35,980 nucleotides of DNA, taken from contig JASUTA010000003.1 of NCBI GenBank assembly GCA_030445805.1, positions 1-35,980 on the forward strand, read 5' to 3'. The translations under genes and the position numbers were made by a program. Each line of letters begins with the position of its first letter. The stretch's first letter is position 1. This document shows positions 17,966 through 26,160 of the stretch, in pieces. A model generated the notes under the pieces. That model worked only from the letters and a program-made list of their open reading frames with translations, was not told where the DNA came from and ran no database searches. The stretch is from Clostridiales bacterium. Its GTDB lineage: Bacteria; Bacillota; Clostridia; Peptostreptococcales; Acidaminobacteraceae.

Positions 17966-19744
17966 ATGAATCGAAACGAGATAGAGAAAAAATATTTGTG
18001 GGATTTGTCCGACTTATATGCGGACGATGCCGCGTGGGAAACGGATTTCAAAAAAGGGAAAGCAGAGATTCAAACGATTGTACAATACAAGGGGCGATTG
18101 ACCGAATCGGCAGATACGCTGTATGAAGCCCTTCGAACGGAAGAGCGGGTATCACGCCTTTTGACCAATTTAATTACCTATGCCCACTTGAAACTCGATG
18201 AGAATACAAAGGGATCCACTTATCAGGCGATGTATTCGCGTATGGAAGCCGTTCTTGCGGAAGCGGGAGAGGCCGGTGCTTTTTTTGAGCCGGAATTGCT
18301 GTCCGCCGATGAGTCTAAAATAAAACAACTTTTGGAAGACGAACGGCTAAAAGTCTACGGCACTTACTTTGATCGCCTGTTCAGAAAAAAACCACATGTG
18401 CTGGATGAGGCCATGGAGGGGGTGCTGGCTCAAGTCGGAGAACTCGCCGGAACGGCAGGATCCGCATATGAGATGCTGTTAAACGCCGATATGATGTTCG
18501 AAGATGCTGTTGACAGCAACGGAAAAACGTATAAACTCACCAATGCGAGTTACATTCCACTGGTTATGAAAGGCGACCGTGCCCTTAGAAAAGACGCTTT
18601 TGAAAAGTATTACAAAACGTATGAAGGGCACGTCAACACAATCGCGGCATTGATGCAAGGAGAGGTTAAACAAAATATCTTTTTTGCCAAGATGCGCAAA
18701 CATTCTTCCGCACGTGCGGCGGCACTTTTTTCAAACTTTATTCCGACGTCGGTTCCCGACAGTTTGATCGAAGCGGTTCACGATAATCTGGAAACGTTCT
18801 ATAAATACATGCGCCTCAGAAAACGTGCTTTGGGTGTAGAAGAACTGCATATGTATGACCTCTATACGCCGATTGTGCAGGATTTGGATTTTGAAATTCC
18901 TTATGAGGAAGCTTGCAAGACCGTACTTGAAATGACAAAAGTGCTCGGCTCGGATTACCAACAAACGATTCAAAGCGCTTTTGACAGCCGTTGGATTGAT
19001 GTTTATGAAACGGAAGGCAAGCGCAGTGGGGCTTATTCTTGGGGAACTTATGATTCCAAACCGTATGTTCTTTTAAATCATAAAGACGATTTGGACAGCA
19101 TGTTCACACTGGCACATGAACTGGGTCATTCCATGCATTCCTATCTCTCCAGAAAAACACAGCCATACCTCTACTCGAATTATTCTATTTTTGTGGCTGA
19201 GGTAGCGTCTACAACCAATGAAGCCCTTTTAAATGCCCATTTATTAAACACGCTTGAAGATCCTGAAAAGAGAAAATACGTTTTAAATCACTATTTGGAT
19301 CAATTCAAGGGCACGATTTTCAGACAGACGATGTTTGCGGAGTTCGAACGCGATATTCACGCGCATGTCGAGGCCGGCGGCGCGTTGACTGCGGAATTTA
19401 TGTGTGAACATTATCTGGCACTCAATAAAAAATATTACGGACCGGATGTGGTTGTAGATGAGGCCATTCAATACGAGTGGGCACGTATTCCGCATTTCTT
19501 CATGAATTTCTACGTGTATCAATACGCGACCGGATTTTCAGCGGCGATTTCTCTGGCGGATCAGATTTTGAAAGAGGGAGATCCAGCGGTAAAACGCTAT
19601 CTCGAATTCCTGTCTTCCGGCTCCAGCCTTGAACCGATTGAAGTGCTGAGACGTGCCGGTGCGGATATGGAAACGGAAGCCCCGGTGGCAAATGCCATGA
19701 AAGTATTCAAGTCGGTGGTTGACGAACTGGAAGGTTTGTTCTAA
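17966..19744 (+). CDS. pepF: Oligoendopeptidase F (M3 family)
   Basis: Zn motif TLAHELGHSMHSYLS; M3B-type N-terminus (KYLWDLSDLYADDAAWE); SIFVAEVASTTNEALL. Confidence 0.94.
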   Translation: MNRNEIEKKYLWDLSDLYADDAAWETDFKKGKAEIQTIVQYKGRLTESADTLYEALRTEERVSRLLTNLITYAHLKLDENTKGSTYQAMYSRMEAVLAEAGEAGAFFEPELLSADESKIKQLLEDERLKVYGTYFDRLFRKKPHVLDEAMEGVLAQVGELAGTAGSAYEMLLNADMMFEDAVDSNGKTYKLTNASYIPLVMKGDRALRKDAFEKYYKTYEGHVNTIAALMQGEVKQNIFFAKMRKHSSARAAALFSNFIPTSVPDSLIEAVHDNLETFYKYMRLRKRALGVEELHMYDLYTPIVQDLDFEIPYEEACKTVLEMTKVLGSDYQQTIQSAFDSRWIDVYETEGKRSGAYSWGTYDSKPYVLLNHKDDLDSMFTLAHELGHSMHSYLSRKTQPYLYSNYSIFVAEVASTTNEALLNAHLLNTLEDPEKRKYVLNHYLDQFKGTIFRQTMFAEFERDIHAHVEAGGALTAEFMCEHYLALNKKYYGPDVVVDEAIQYEWARIPHFFMNFYVYQYATGFSAAISLADQILKEGDPAVKRYLEFLSSGSSLEPIEVLRRAGADMETEAPVANAMKVFKSVVDELEGLF

Positions 19745-19747
19745 AAT
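19719..19747 (+). promoter_or_regulatory. Promoter for the THF riboswitch/folT unit, inside the pepF 3' end
   Basis: TTGACG (19719-19724), 17 nt, TAAAAT (19742-19747); the -10 overlaps the pepF TAA stop. Confidence 0.6.
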
Positions 19748-19760
19748 AATAACGTTACAA

Positions 19761-19858
19761 GTAACAGAGTAGGTAAAACGCGTTAAGTGTTAGGGAATGG
19801 GAAGTCGTCCTTAAACGAAAGACATTTGTCTGCGGTGTTTTACTGCGTCCGCTGTTGC
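19761..19858 (+). ncRNA. THF (tetrahydrofolate) riboswitch
   Basis: GAGUAGGUAAAACGCGUUAAGUGUUAGGGAAUGGGAAGUCGUCCUUAAACGAAAGACAUUUGUCUGCGGUGUUUUACUGCGUCCGCU matches the THF class pattern (CGCGUUAAGUGU, GAAUGGGAxGUCGUC, ACGAA, GCGGUG, UGCxUCCGCU). P1 = GTAACAG 19761-19767 / CTGTTGC 19852-19858. Upstream of a folate-type ECF S gene. Confidence 0.92.
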
Positions 19859-19934
19859 ATTATTATCCATATATTCGGGAGGCTCCGAGTAATAATGTAA
19901 TGGTAGGAATTTACATTTTAAAAGGAGTTCCTTC

Positions 19935-20693
19935 ATGAAAACTAAACAACGATTATCAACGGGCGTGCTTGTTAAAGCGGCACTGCTCACTGCGGTCAGC
20001 ATTGTCCTGACACGCTTTTTTTCCGTGATGTTACCGCTTGGCGGTCTTCCGGCGCTTCGCGTCGGGCTCGGATCCATTCCCTTGATTTTATCGGGGATAC
20101 TTTTTGGACCGCTGGTAGGCGGGATGGTCGGTGCATTATCGGACGTCATCGGCTATGCCATTAATCCGGCCGGTGGGGCGTTTTTTCCGGGATTTACTTT
20201 GACGGCCGCTCTTTACGGCATTCTTTCAGGCGTGCTGGTTAAAAACGTTAAAATTCAAAGAAGCAAATGGAATTTTAATTATCTCAATGCGCTTGTTATG
20301 ATTGCTTTTGCAGCAGGGGTGTTGATGCTCCTCGTTCTTTCCGATTCTCTGCTCCTCGTAGACGGACGCTGGCAGTTCGGAGATGCTATGGCGCTTCCGA
20401 TACTCATTGCCACGGTTGTGGTTACACTTTTGTTTGTGCTCCTGCCTTTCTTTTCCGATTCAAAGATCAAAAAGTCGGAAGGGGGCATTTCCTTCGACAA
20501 AATTACGTTTATTGTCAGCTTGAACTATGTTTTTAACAGTGTTCTTTTGAACACTTTTTGGCTTTCGGTGATGTTTGGAAAAGGATTTATGGTGTTCCTT
20601 CCGGGGAGAATCGTGGCAGCTTTGGCGACGATTCCGATTTATTCATGGATTTTATATGTGCTCACTCGTTTTTTTAAATCGGATATTGACTGA
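19935..20693 (+). CDS. folT: Folate family ECF transporter S component
   Basis: LRVGLGSIPLILSGILFGPLVGGMVGALSDVIGYAINPAGGAFFPGFTLTAALYGILSG is typical of the folate-family ECF S group; THF riboswitch upstream. Confidence 0.9.
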   Translation: MKTKQRLSTGVLVKAALLTAVSIVLTRFFSVMLPLGGLPALRVGLGSIPLILSGILFGPLVGGMVGALSDVIGYAINPAGGAFFPGFTLTAALYGILSGVLVKNVKIQRSKWNFNYLNALVMIAFAAGVLMLLVLSDSLLLVDGRWQFGDAMALPILIATVVVTLLFVLLPFFSDSKIKKSEGGISFDKITFIVSLNYVFNSVLLNTFWLSVMFGKGFMVFLPGRIVAALATIPIYSWILYVLTRFFKSDID

Positions 20694-20732
20694 AGATCAT
20701 CGTGTCAATACGTCAAATTCATGTTGATACAC

Positions 20733-20766
20733 AATTAGGTGCATGACTTTGCACCTAATTTTTTTG
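20733..20766 (+). terminator. Intrinsic terminator after folT
   Basis: AATTAGGTGCA tgactt TGCACCTAATT followed by TTTTTT. Confidence 0.92.
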
Positions 20767-20829
20767 AGCTAAGTGTGGTATAATAACGAAAGAATGCAAA
20801 ACTTTTCAGGCGCCTTTCGGAGGAGAAAC

Positions 20830-21480
20830 ATGACGAAGAAAAAAGCGGAAGAAATTATGCAATTATTTGACCGATTGTACCCTGATGCCGGTCCGGAATT
20901 GGATTTTGTGAATCCCTATGAGCTTTTGGTGGCGGTTATTTTGAGTGCGCAGTGCACAGACGTGCGCGTCAATCAGGTCACAAAGGTTTTATTTGATGAA
21001 GCACCGGATGCGTATGCTCTGGAAAATATGACGATTGATCGTTTAGAGGCGATTATTAAACCTTGCGGTCTTTATAAGAGTAAGGCGAAGAACTTATCCG
21101 GGACGGCTCATTTGCTCGTCGAGCAATACGATGGGGAAGTGCCCTCGGATCACGATGCCTTGAAGGCGCTTCCGGGCGTCGGACAAAAGACGGCAAATGT
21201 CGTGGTGAGCAATGCTTTCGGTCAGCCGGCCATTGCAGTGGACACCCATGTTTTCCGCGTTTCCAACCGAATCGGATTGGTCAAGGCAAAAACAGTTGAA
21301 GAGACTGAAAAGCAACTCAGAAAGTTACTGCCGAAAGACAGGTGGAGCAAAGCGCATCATCAGCTCATCTTTCATGGCCGAAGAGTTTGTAAAGCGAGAA
21401 AACCGAATTGCGGCGAATGCTTGATTGCACCGCATTGTGCGTATTATAAAACCATTTCCGGGGAGTCGAACCATGCATGA
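20830..21480 (+). CDS. nth: Endonuclease III
   Basis: HhH ALPGVGQKTANVVVSNAFGQPAIAVDTHVFRVSNRIGL; 4Fe-4S C-x6-C-x2-C-x5-C (CKARKPNCGECLIAPHC). AGGAG SD before ATG 20830. Confidence 0.96.
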   Translation: MTKKKAEEIMQLFDRLYPDAGPELDFVNPYELLVAVILSAQCTDVRVNQVTKVLFDEAPDAYALENMTIDRLEAIIKPCGLYKSKAKNLSGTAHLLVEQYDGEVPSDHDALKALPGVGQKTANVVVSNAFGQPAIAVDTHVFRVSNRIGLVKAKTVEETEKQLRKLLPKDRWSKAHHQLIFHGRRVCKARKPNCGECLIAPHCAYYKTISGESNHA

Positions 21481-23662
21481 AAAACCAGTTAATCCAATGC
21501 CGAAAAATTTGATGTTTGCCCTGGATATCGGGACGCGTAATGTTGTCGGTGTTCTGTCCAGGCGAGAAGGTGAGCGTTACATCGTTGTGGATCACGCAAT
21601 GAAACCGCACCCGGACCGCGCCATGCTTGACGGTCAAATACACGACATACAAAAAGTAACGGAAATCGTTCGGTCTGTTGTAGAAACGCTGGAAGAGCGC
21701 AACGGCTATCAATTGGAACAGGCGGCAATTGCCGCGGCAGGTCGTGCGCTTAAAACGGCTAGAGCAGAGATTGAAGCGGAATTGGATGTGACCAAGGAGA
21801 TCGACAAAGCGGAAACGGACCGACTGGAGATGCAAGCGATTCAGCGTGCTCAAGAATTGCTGTCGGAAGTTTCCGGTGAATATTACTGTGTGGGTTACAG
21901 CGTGATCAACTACTATTTGGACGGCAGTATTATTCTCAATCCGCTCGGGCATCGAGGCAGTAAGCTCAGCGTGGAGATCATTGCCACCTTTTTGCCTCAC
22001 ATTGTTGTAGACAGCTTATATGCGGTGCTCCAAAAAGCGGGACTCGAAGTTATGAACCTGACTTTGGAGCCGATTGCCGCTATCAATGTCGCCATTCCGA
22101 AAAATTTAAGATTACTGAACCTCGCTCTCGTGGATGTGGGCGCAGGGACATCGGATATTGCCATTTCAAAAGACGGTGCCGTGGTTTCATACGGAATGGT
22201 TGCGTCTGCCGGAGATAAATTGACGGAACAAATTGCCCAGACACATCTGATGGATTTTAATCGAGCTGAGGCTTTGAAACTCGAATTAAGCCGAGGGGAT
22301 ATGTGTACTTTTTCCGATATTCTCGGGATGACTCACACGGTTGAGAGCGCGTCTATTTTGGCAGAGCTGGATGAGAAGATCAATGCACTTGCGCATGCGG
22401 TGGCAGAGGACATTTTGGAACTCAATCATAAGCCGCCGAGTGCTATTTTTTGTATCGGGGGCGGCTCTCAAATTCCGGGATTTACGGAAAAGCTGGCGGC
22501 CGCTGTCGGATTACAGAAAGAACGCGTGGTCATTAAGACGGTAAACCAATTGGATCAAGTGGATTTTGACTGTGAGGCTCTTGAGGGACCCGAATTCATT
22601 ACACCGATCGGCATCGGTGTAACGGCTTTTGAAGAACGCGAACAGGATTTTATACAAGTAACGGTGAATGAAACGTCGATTCGACTGTTTAATTCAAAGC
22701 CGCTCCAAGTTTCCGATGCCCTTATCTTAACCGGATACAGTGCAAGAAAGTTGATTTCGGAACGAGGAGAGAGCTATGAAATCACAGTGGACGGGGAAAA
22801 ACGTGAAATTAAAGGCGAATATGGCGAACCCGCAAAAATATTTGTCAACGGCATCCTTGCCGCGCTGGATACTAAGATTGGGAATAAAGATCAAATTCGC
22901 ATCATGTCTGCCGAAAAAGGGAAGCAAAAAATCCTGCATTTGGGGGACGTTATCGGCAAGAGCCGTTCGCTTCGATTGAACGGTCATGAAGTTCCCGTCG
23001 TGGATTATATCCGGGTTAACGGCGTCAATCGGACGGATGAATACAAGGTTGAACCGGGTGATTGGATTGAGACGATCGGCGTCAAGACGGCGAAAGCATT
23101 GGCCGAACGGGTAGAACTGGATTTATCGGCATTTGTGTTTATCAAACGCGGGGCGGTGCTCAGAGGGTCGGATGTCGTTGAACCGGGAGATGAATTGACC
23201 TATCGAAAGCGTCTTTCGGGAGATGCGCCGGTAGAAGCGGACGATGAGAAAACGGAGGCCGCGACATCTTATACGGAAAATGATATTGAAAATGATATTG
23301 AATACGACGGATCCCTTTCTATGCCGGCTGAAGAGGCTGTTGAAAACGACGAAACCTTTGAACTGATCAGAGAACCGGCAAGTGCGGCGAAAGCGATGAA
23401 CCGCCAGCCCGATGATTCGGAAGAAGACGGGGCCGCCGATTTGACGGATGCGCCGCCGTATATTGATGTATTGGTCAACGGAAGCGCTGTGAGAATTCCA
23501 AGGACAAAAAAAGAAATGGTTTTTGTCGATGTTTTTGATTGCATTGACTTTGACCTGTCAAAGCCGAAAGGCATTTTAGAGTTGAAACTCAATACAGAAC
23601 GCGCCCGATACACGGATGTGCTTCATACGGGCGATGTGATTGAAATACAGTGGAAGAATTAG
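21473..23662 (+). CDS. FtsA-like actin-fold protein with ~345-aa C-terminal extension
   Basis: FtsA/PilM ATPase motifs: FALDIGTRNVVGVL, LALVDVGAGTSDIAI, IFCIGGGSQIPGF; SHS2-like insert. C-terminal extension carries repeated '(V)NG...xxGDxI' segments and an acidic linker. Starts 8 nt inside nth. Confidence 0.8.
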   Translation: MHEKPVNPMPKNLMFALDIGTRNVVGVLSRREGERYIVVDHAMKPHPDRAMLDGQIHDIQKVTEIVRSVVETLEERNGYQLEQAAIAAAGRALKTARAEIEAELDVTKEIDKAETDRLEMQAIQRAQELLSEVSGEYYCVGYSVINYYLDGSIILNPLGHRGSKLSVEIIATFLPHIVVDSLYAVLQKAGLEVMNLTLEPIAAINVAIPKNLRLLNLALVDVGAGTSDIAISKDGAVVSYGMVASAGDKLTEQIAQTHLMDFNRAEALKLELSRGDMCTFSDILGMTHTVESASILAELDEKINALAHAVAEDILELNHKPPSAIFCIGGGSQIPGFTEKLAAAVGLQKERVVIKTVNQLDQVDFDCEALEGPEFITPIGIGVTAFEEREQDFIQVTVNETSIRLFNSKPLQVSDALILTGYSARKLISERGESYEITVDGEKREIKGEYGEPAKIFVNGILAALDTKIGNKDQIRIMSAEKGKQKILHLGDVIGKSRSLRLNGHEVPVVDYIRVNGVNRTDEYKVEPGDWIETIGVKTAKALAERVELDLSAFVFIKRGAVLRGSDVVEPGDELTYRKRLSGDAPVEADDEKTEAATSYTENDIENDIEYDGSLSMPAEEAVENDETFELIREPASAAKAMNRQPDDSEEDGAADLTDAPPYIDVLVNGSAVRIPRTKKEMVFVDVFDCIDFDLSKPKGILELKLNTERARYTDVLHTGDVIEIQWKN

Positions 23663-23672
23663 TGGAGATGTT

Positions 23673-24395
23673 ATGAGTGATTTATTTGATCGCGAGTATG
23701 TTTGTCCGATATGCGGCCATGTTTTTTCATCCAAGCAGGTGAAAACGTCGGCGATCCGTACAAAAGCGAGGGAAAAGGATTTCCATGCGACTTTTTATGG
23801 GGAAAATCCTACTTATTACGGGGTGATCTGCTGTGAGGCATGCGGATTTACTCAGTTTGAAAATGATTTTAAAAAGGCTGTTTCGGAAAAATGGAAAGTG
23901 GCTATCCGGGAACGGATTTCCTCGCACTGGCGGACACAAAATTTTTTGGGCCAGAGGGATACCGCGGCGGCGATTAAAGTCCATCTGATTGCGCTTTTGA
24001 ATTATAAGGTACTTGAAACGTCCTACACGACGCTTGGAAAATTGTACTTGAGATTGGCTTGGTTTTACAGGGAACTGGAGAATGAAAGCGAAAGCAAAAA
24101 ATATGTCAAACTGGCTCTTGATGCCTATGTCATGAGCTATGAGACAGAACGATTGAGTGATGAACCGGAGAGAGAACTCGAAATTATTTATTTAATCGGA
24201 GAGTTAAACCGACAACTCGGCAACTATAAGGAGGCTGTTCGATGGTACGGCAATACCATTCACCATGAATACGCCTTTAAAAATCGCTTATTGATCACTT
24301 ATGCAAGAGACCAGTGGGCGCTGGCTGCCGAACAGTATGCACAGGAAAAAAATGATAAGGTTTTACAGGAAGAGAACGAGAGAAAGGATACCTGA
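23673..24395 (+). CDS. DUF2225 family protein (Zn-ribbon-like N-terminus, TPR-like C-terminus)
   Basis: YVCPICGHVFSSKQVKTSAIRTKAREKDFHATFYGENPTYYGVICCEACGFTQFEND; helical repeats follow. Confidence 0.82.
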   Translation: MSDLFDREYVCPICGHVFSSKQVKTSAIRTKAREKDFHATFYGENPTYYGVICCEACGFTQFENDFKKAVSEKWKVAIRERISSHWRTQNFLGQRDTAAAIKVHLIALLNYKVLETSYTTLGKLYLRLAWFYRELENESESKKYVKLALDAYVMSYETERLSDEPERELEIIYLIGELNRQLGNYKEAVRWYGNTIHHEYAFKNRLLITYARDQWALAAEQYAQEKNDKVLQEENERKDT

Positions 24396-24396
24396 C

Positions 24397-24993
24397 ATGA
24401 TTGTCTATTTAATTCGACACGGACAAACATCCGCAAATGTAGAACGCAAATTCGCAGGGAGCTGGGATGTGCCCCTCAATGAACGCGGTATCTCACAGGC
24501 GATGACAGCAAGAGAAAAGCTGAAAGATATTCCGATCACCGCTGTTTATGCATCGCCGCTTCAACGCGCGGCCATAACGGCAAAAACCATTTCGGAACCG
24601 CATGGTCTCCCGGTGGTTACGGATTCAAATTTAAAGGAAATGAATTTTGGAATCTGGGAAAAACGCTTTTTCAGTGATGTTCAAAAAGAGTCTCCCGAAC
24701 TTTTAAATCGATGGTTTCAAAATTACAGAGAATTTCGCGTTGAAGGCGGAGAGTCGGTCGATGAACTCTATGACCGCGTTTCAAAAGCTTATGACGGCAT
24801 TCTGTCAAAATATGATGTTGATGGAGACGATGCTATTGTGATTGTCGCTCACGGCGGCGTGATTCAAACACTTATGAGCCATATTTGTTATGGAGACACA
24901 TCGGGTTATTGGCGATTTGAAATTGAGAATTGCGGGGTCAATAAAATTGAATACGTTATGGGGTACCCCGTCATTAAAAGCATCAACAAATAA
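24397..24993 (+). CDS. Histidine phosphatase family protein (phosphoglycerate-mutase-like)
   Basis: MIVYLIRHGQTSANVERKFAG; VYASPLQRAAITAKTIS; VIVAHGGVIQTLM. The ORF-track start at 24301 is too long. Confidence 0.9.
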   Translation: MIVYLIRHGQTSANVERKFAGSWDVPLNERGISQAMTAREKLKDIPITAVYASPLQRAAITAKTISEPHGLPVVTDSNLKEMNFGIWEKRFFSDVQKESPELLNRWFQNYREFRVEGGESVDELYDRVSKAYDGILSKYDVDGDDAIVIVAHGGVIQTLMSHICYGDTSGYWRFEIENCGVNKIEYVMGYPVIKSINK

Positions 24994-25098
24994 TTCACCT
25001 GATTTAGTAAAAAATCCCTTTGGGAAATAGGATGAACTGCCACAAAAAATGTGCTATAGTAATAGTGTACACGACGCGCGATTTAAGGAGGCGATTGG

Positions 25099-25560
25099 GT
25101 GAGGGCGGATTTTGTGAATGCATTTGTAAAGGCTTCCACTGAAGTAATCAACAACTTTGTTCCAGATAAATTTTCAGTCGGGAAACCTTTTTTAAGACAG
25201 AATCCTTTTCCAACGAAGGATATTGTCATCATGCTCGGTATAACGGGCGATGTAAAAGGGCAAGCCGTCTTCAGCATGAGTGAAGAGCTGGCGAAGCAAA
25301 TTGCTTCCGGAATGATGATGGGCATGCCGGTTGATACCATGGACGAAATGGCTAAAAGTGCGCTTTCTGAGCTGGCCAATATGATCATGGGAAACTCTGC
25401 CACGCTGATTTTCAATTTGGGTGCCGCGATTGACATTACACCGCCTTCTTTGGTTAAAGGAACCAAGATTGAAATTTCATCGGCAGGCATGGAGACCATT
25501 TGTGTGCCGCTGGTTTCAAATATGGGAGAAATCGAATTCGACATCGGTATAAAAAAATAG
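25099..25560 (+). CDS. cheX: CheX-like (CheC/CheX/FliY phosphatase superfamily) protein
   Basis: NAFVKASTEVINNFV; GQAVFSMSEELAKQIASGMMMG; ALSELANMIMGNSATLIF with the E-xx-N...GN signature. GTG start after AAGGAGG. Confidence 0.85.
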   Translation: MRADFVNAFVKASTEVINNFVPDKFSVGKPFLRQNPFPTKDIVIMLGITGDVKGQAVFSMSEELAKQIASGMMMGMPVDTMDEMAKSALSELANMIMGNSATLIFNLGAAIDITPPSLVKGTKIEISSAGMETICVPLVSNMGEIEFDIGIKK

Positions 25561-25573
25561 TATGGAGTAAGAG

Positions 25574-26044
25574 ATGGCTATTAACATCGTCCTGTATCAG
25601 CCGGAGATTCCTCCGAATACAGGAAACATTGCCCGAACCTGTGCGGTTACGGGATCGAAGTTGCACTTGATCAAGCCGCTCGGTTTTTCGATTGACGACA
25701 AACACGTCAAACGCGCTGGTCTCGATTATTGGGACCATCTTGATCTTGAAGTGCACGAATCGGAAGAAGCGTTCTTTGAAAAATACGGCGGAGAAAGACT
25801 CTATTTCTCTACGACAAAAGCCGTTAAAAGTTATGATGCCGTTGATTTTAAAGACGGTTGTTTTATCGTATTCGGCCGTGAAACCGCGGGATTACCTGCG
25901 TACATTCACGAGCGATATTCAGAACAGCGGTTCAGGATCCCGATGAAAGACGATCCTGACCTAAGAAGTCTGAATTTGTCGAATTCGGTTGCAATTGTAC
26001 TCTATGAAGCACTTAGGCAAAATCGTTTTTTTGATTTGACGTGA
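25574..26044 (+). CDS. trmL: tRNA (cytidine(34)-2'-O)-methyltransferase
   Basis: INIVLYQPEIPPNTGNIARTCAVTGSKLHLIKPLGF; FGRETAGLP; RSLNLSNSVAIVLYEALRQ. Confidence 0.93.
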   Translation: MAINIVLYQPEIPPNTGNIARTCAVTGSKLHLIKPLGFSIDDKHVKRAGLDYWDHLDLEVHESEEAFFEKYGGERLYFSTTKAVKSYDAVDFKDGCFIVFGRETAGLPAYIHERYSEQRFRIPMKDDPDLRSLNLSNSVAIVLYEALRQNRFFDLT

Positions 26045-26062
26045 AAATTATAAAGACAGGGA

Positions 26063-26092
26063 CACTACAAAACAGGGATTGTAGTGATTTTT
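26063..26092 (+). terminator. Intrinsic terminator after trmL
   Basis: CACTACAA aacaggga TTGTAGTG followed by ATTTTTT. Confidence 0.85.
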
Positions 26093-26160
26093 TATGATTT
26101 TCGCCCATTAGCGAGGGACCGTCAAAAAAAGGTTGTGAACAAAAAACATGGGGAGACGTT

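Noticed and set aside
21365-22000. 211-aa minus ORF across nth and the FtsA-like gene
   Set aside because: Spans two well-supported plus-strand genes and lacks protein-family features.
25083-25544. 153-aa minus ORF mirroring cheX
   Set aside because: Shadow ORF of nearly the same length as cheX; CheX motifs on the + strand are clear.
26087-26160. Pho box upstream of the Na/Pi cotransporter
   Set aside because: No TTAACA-like repeats with 11-bp phasing found in this gap.
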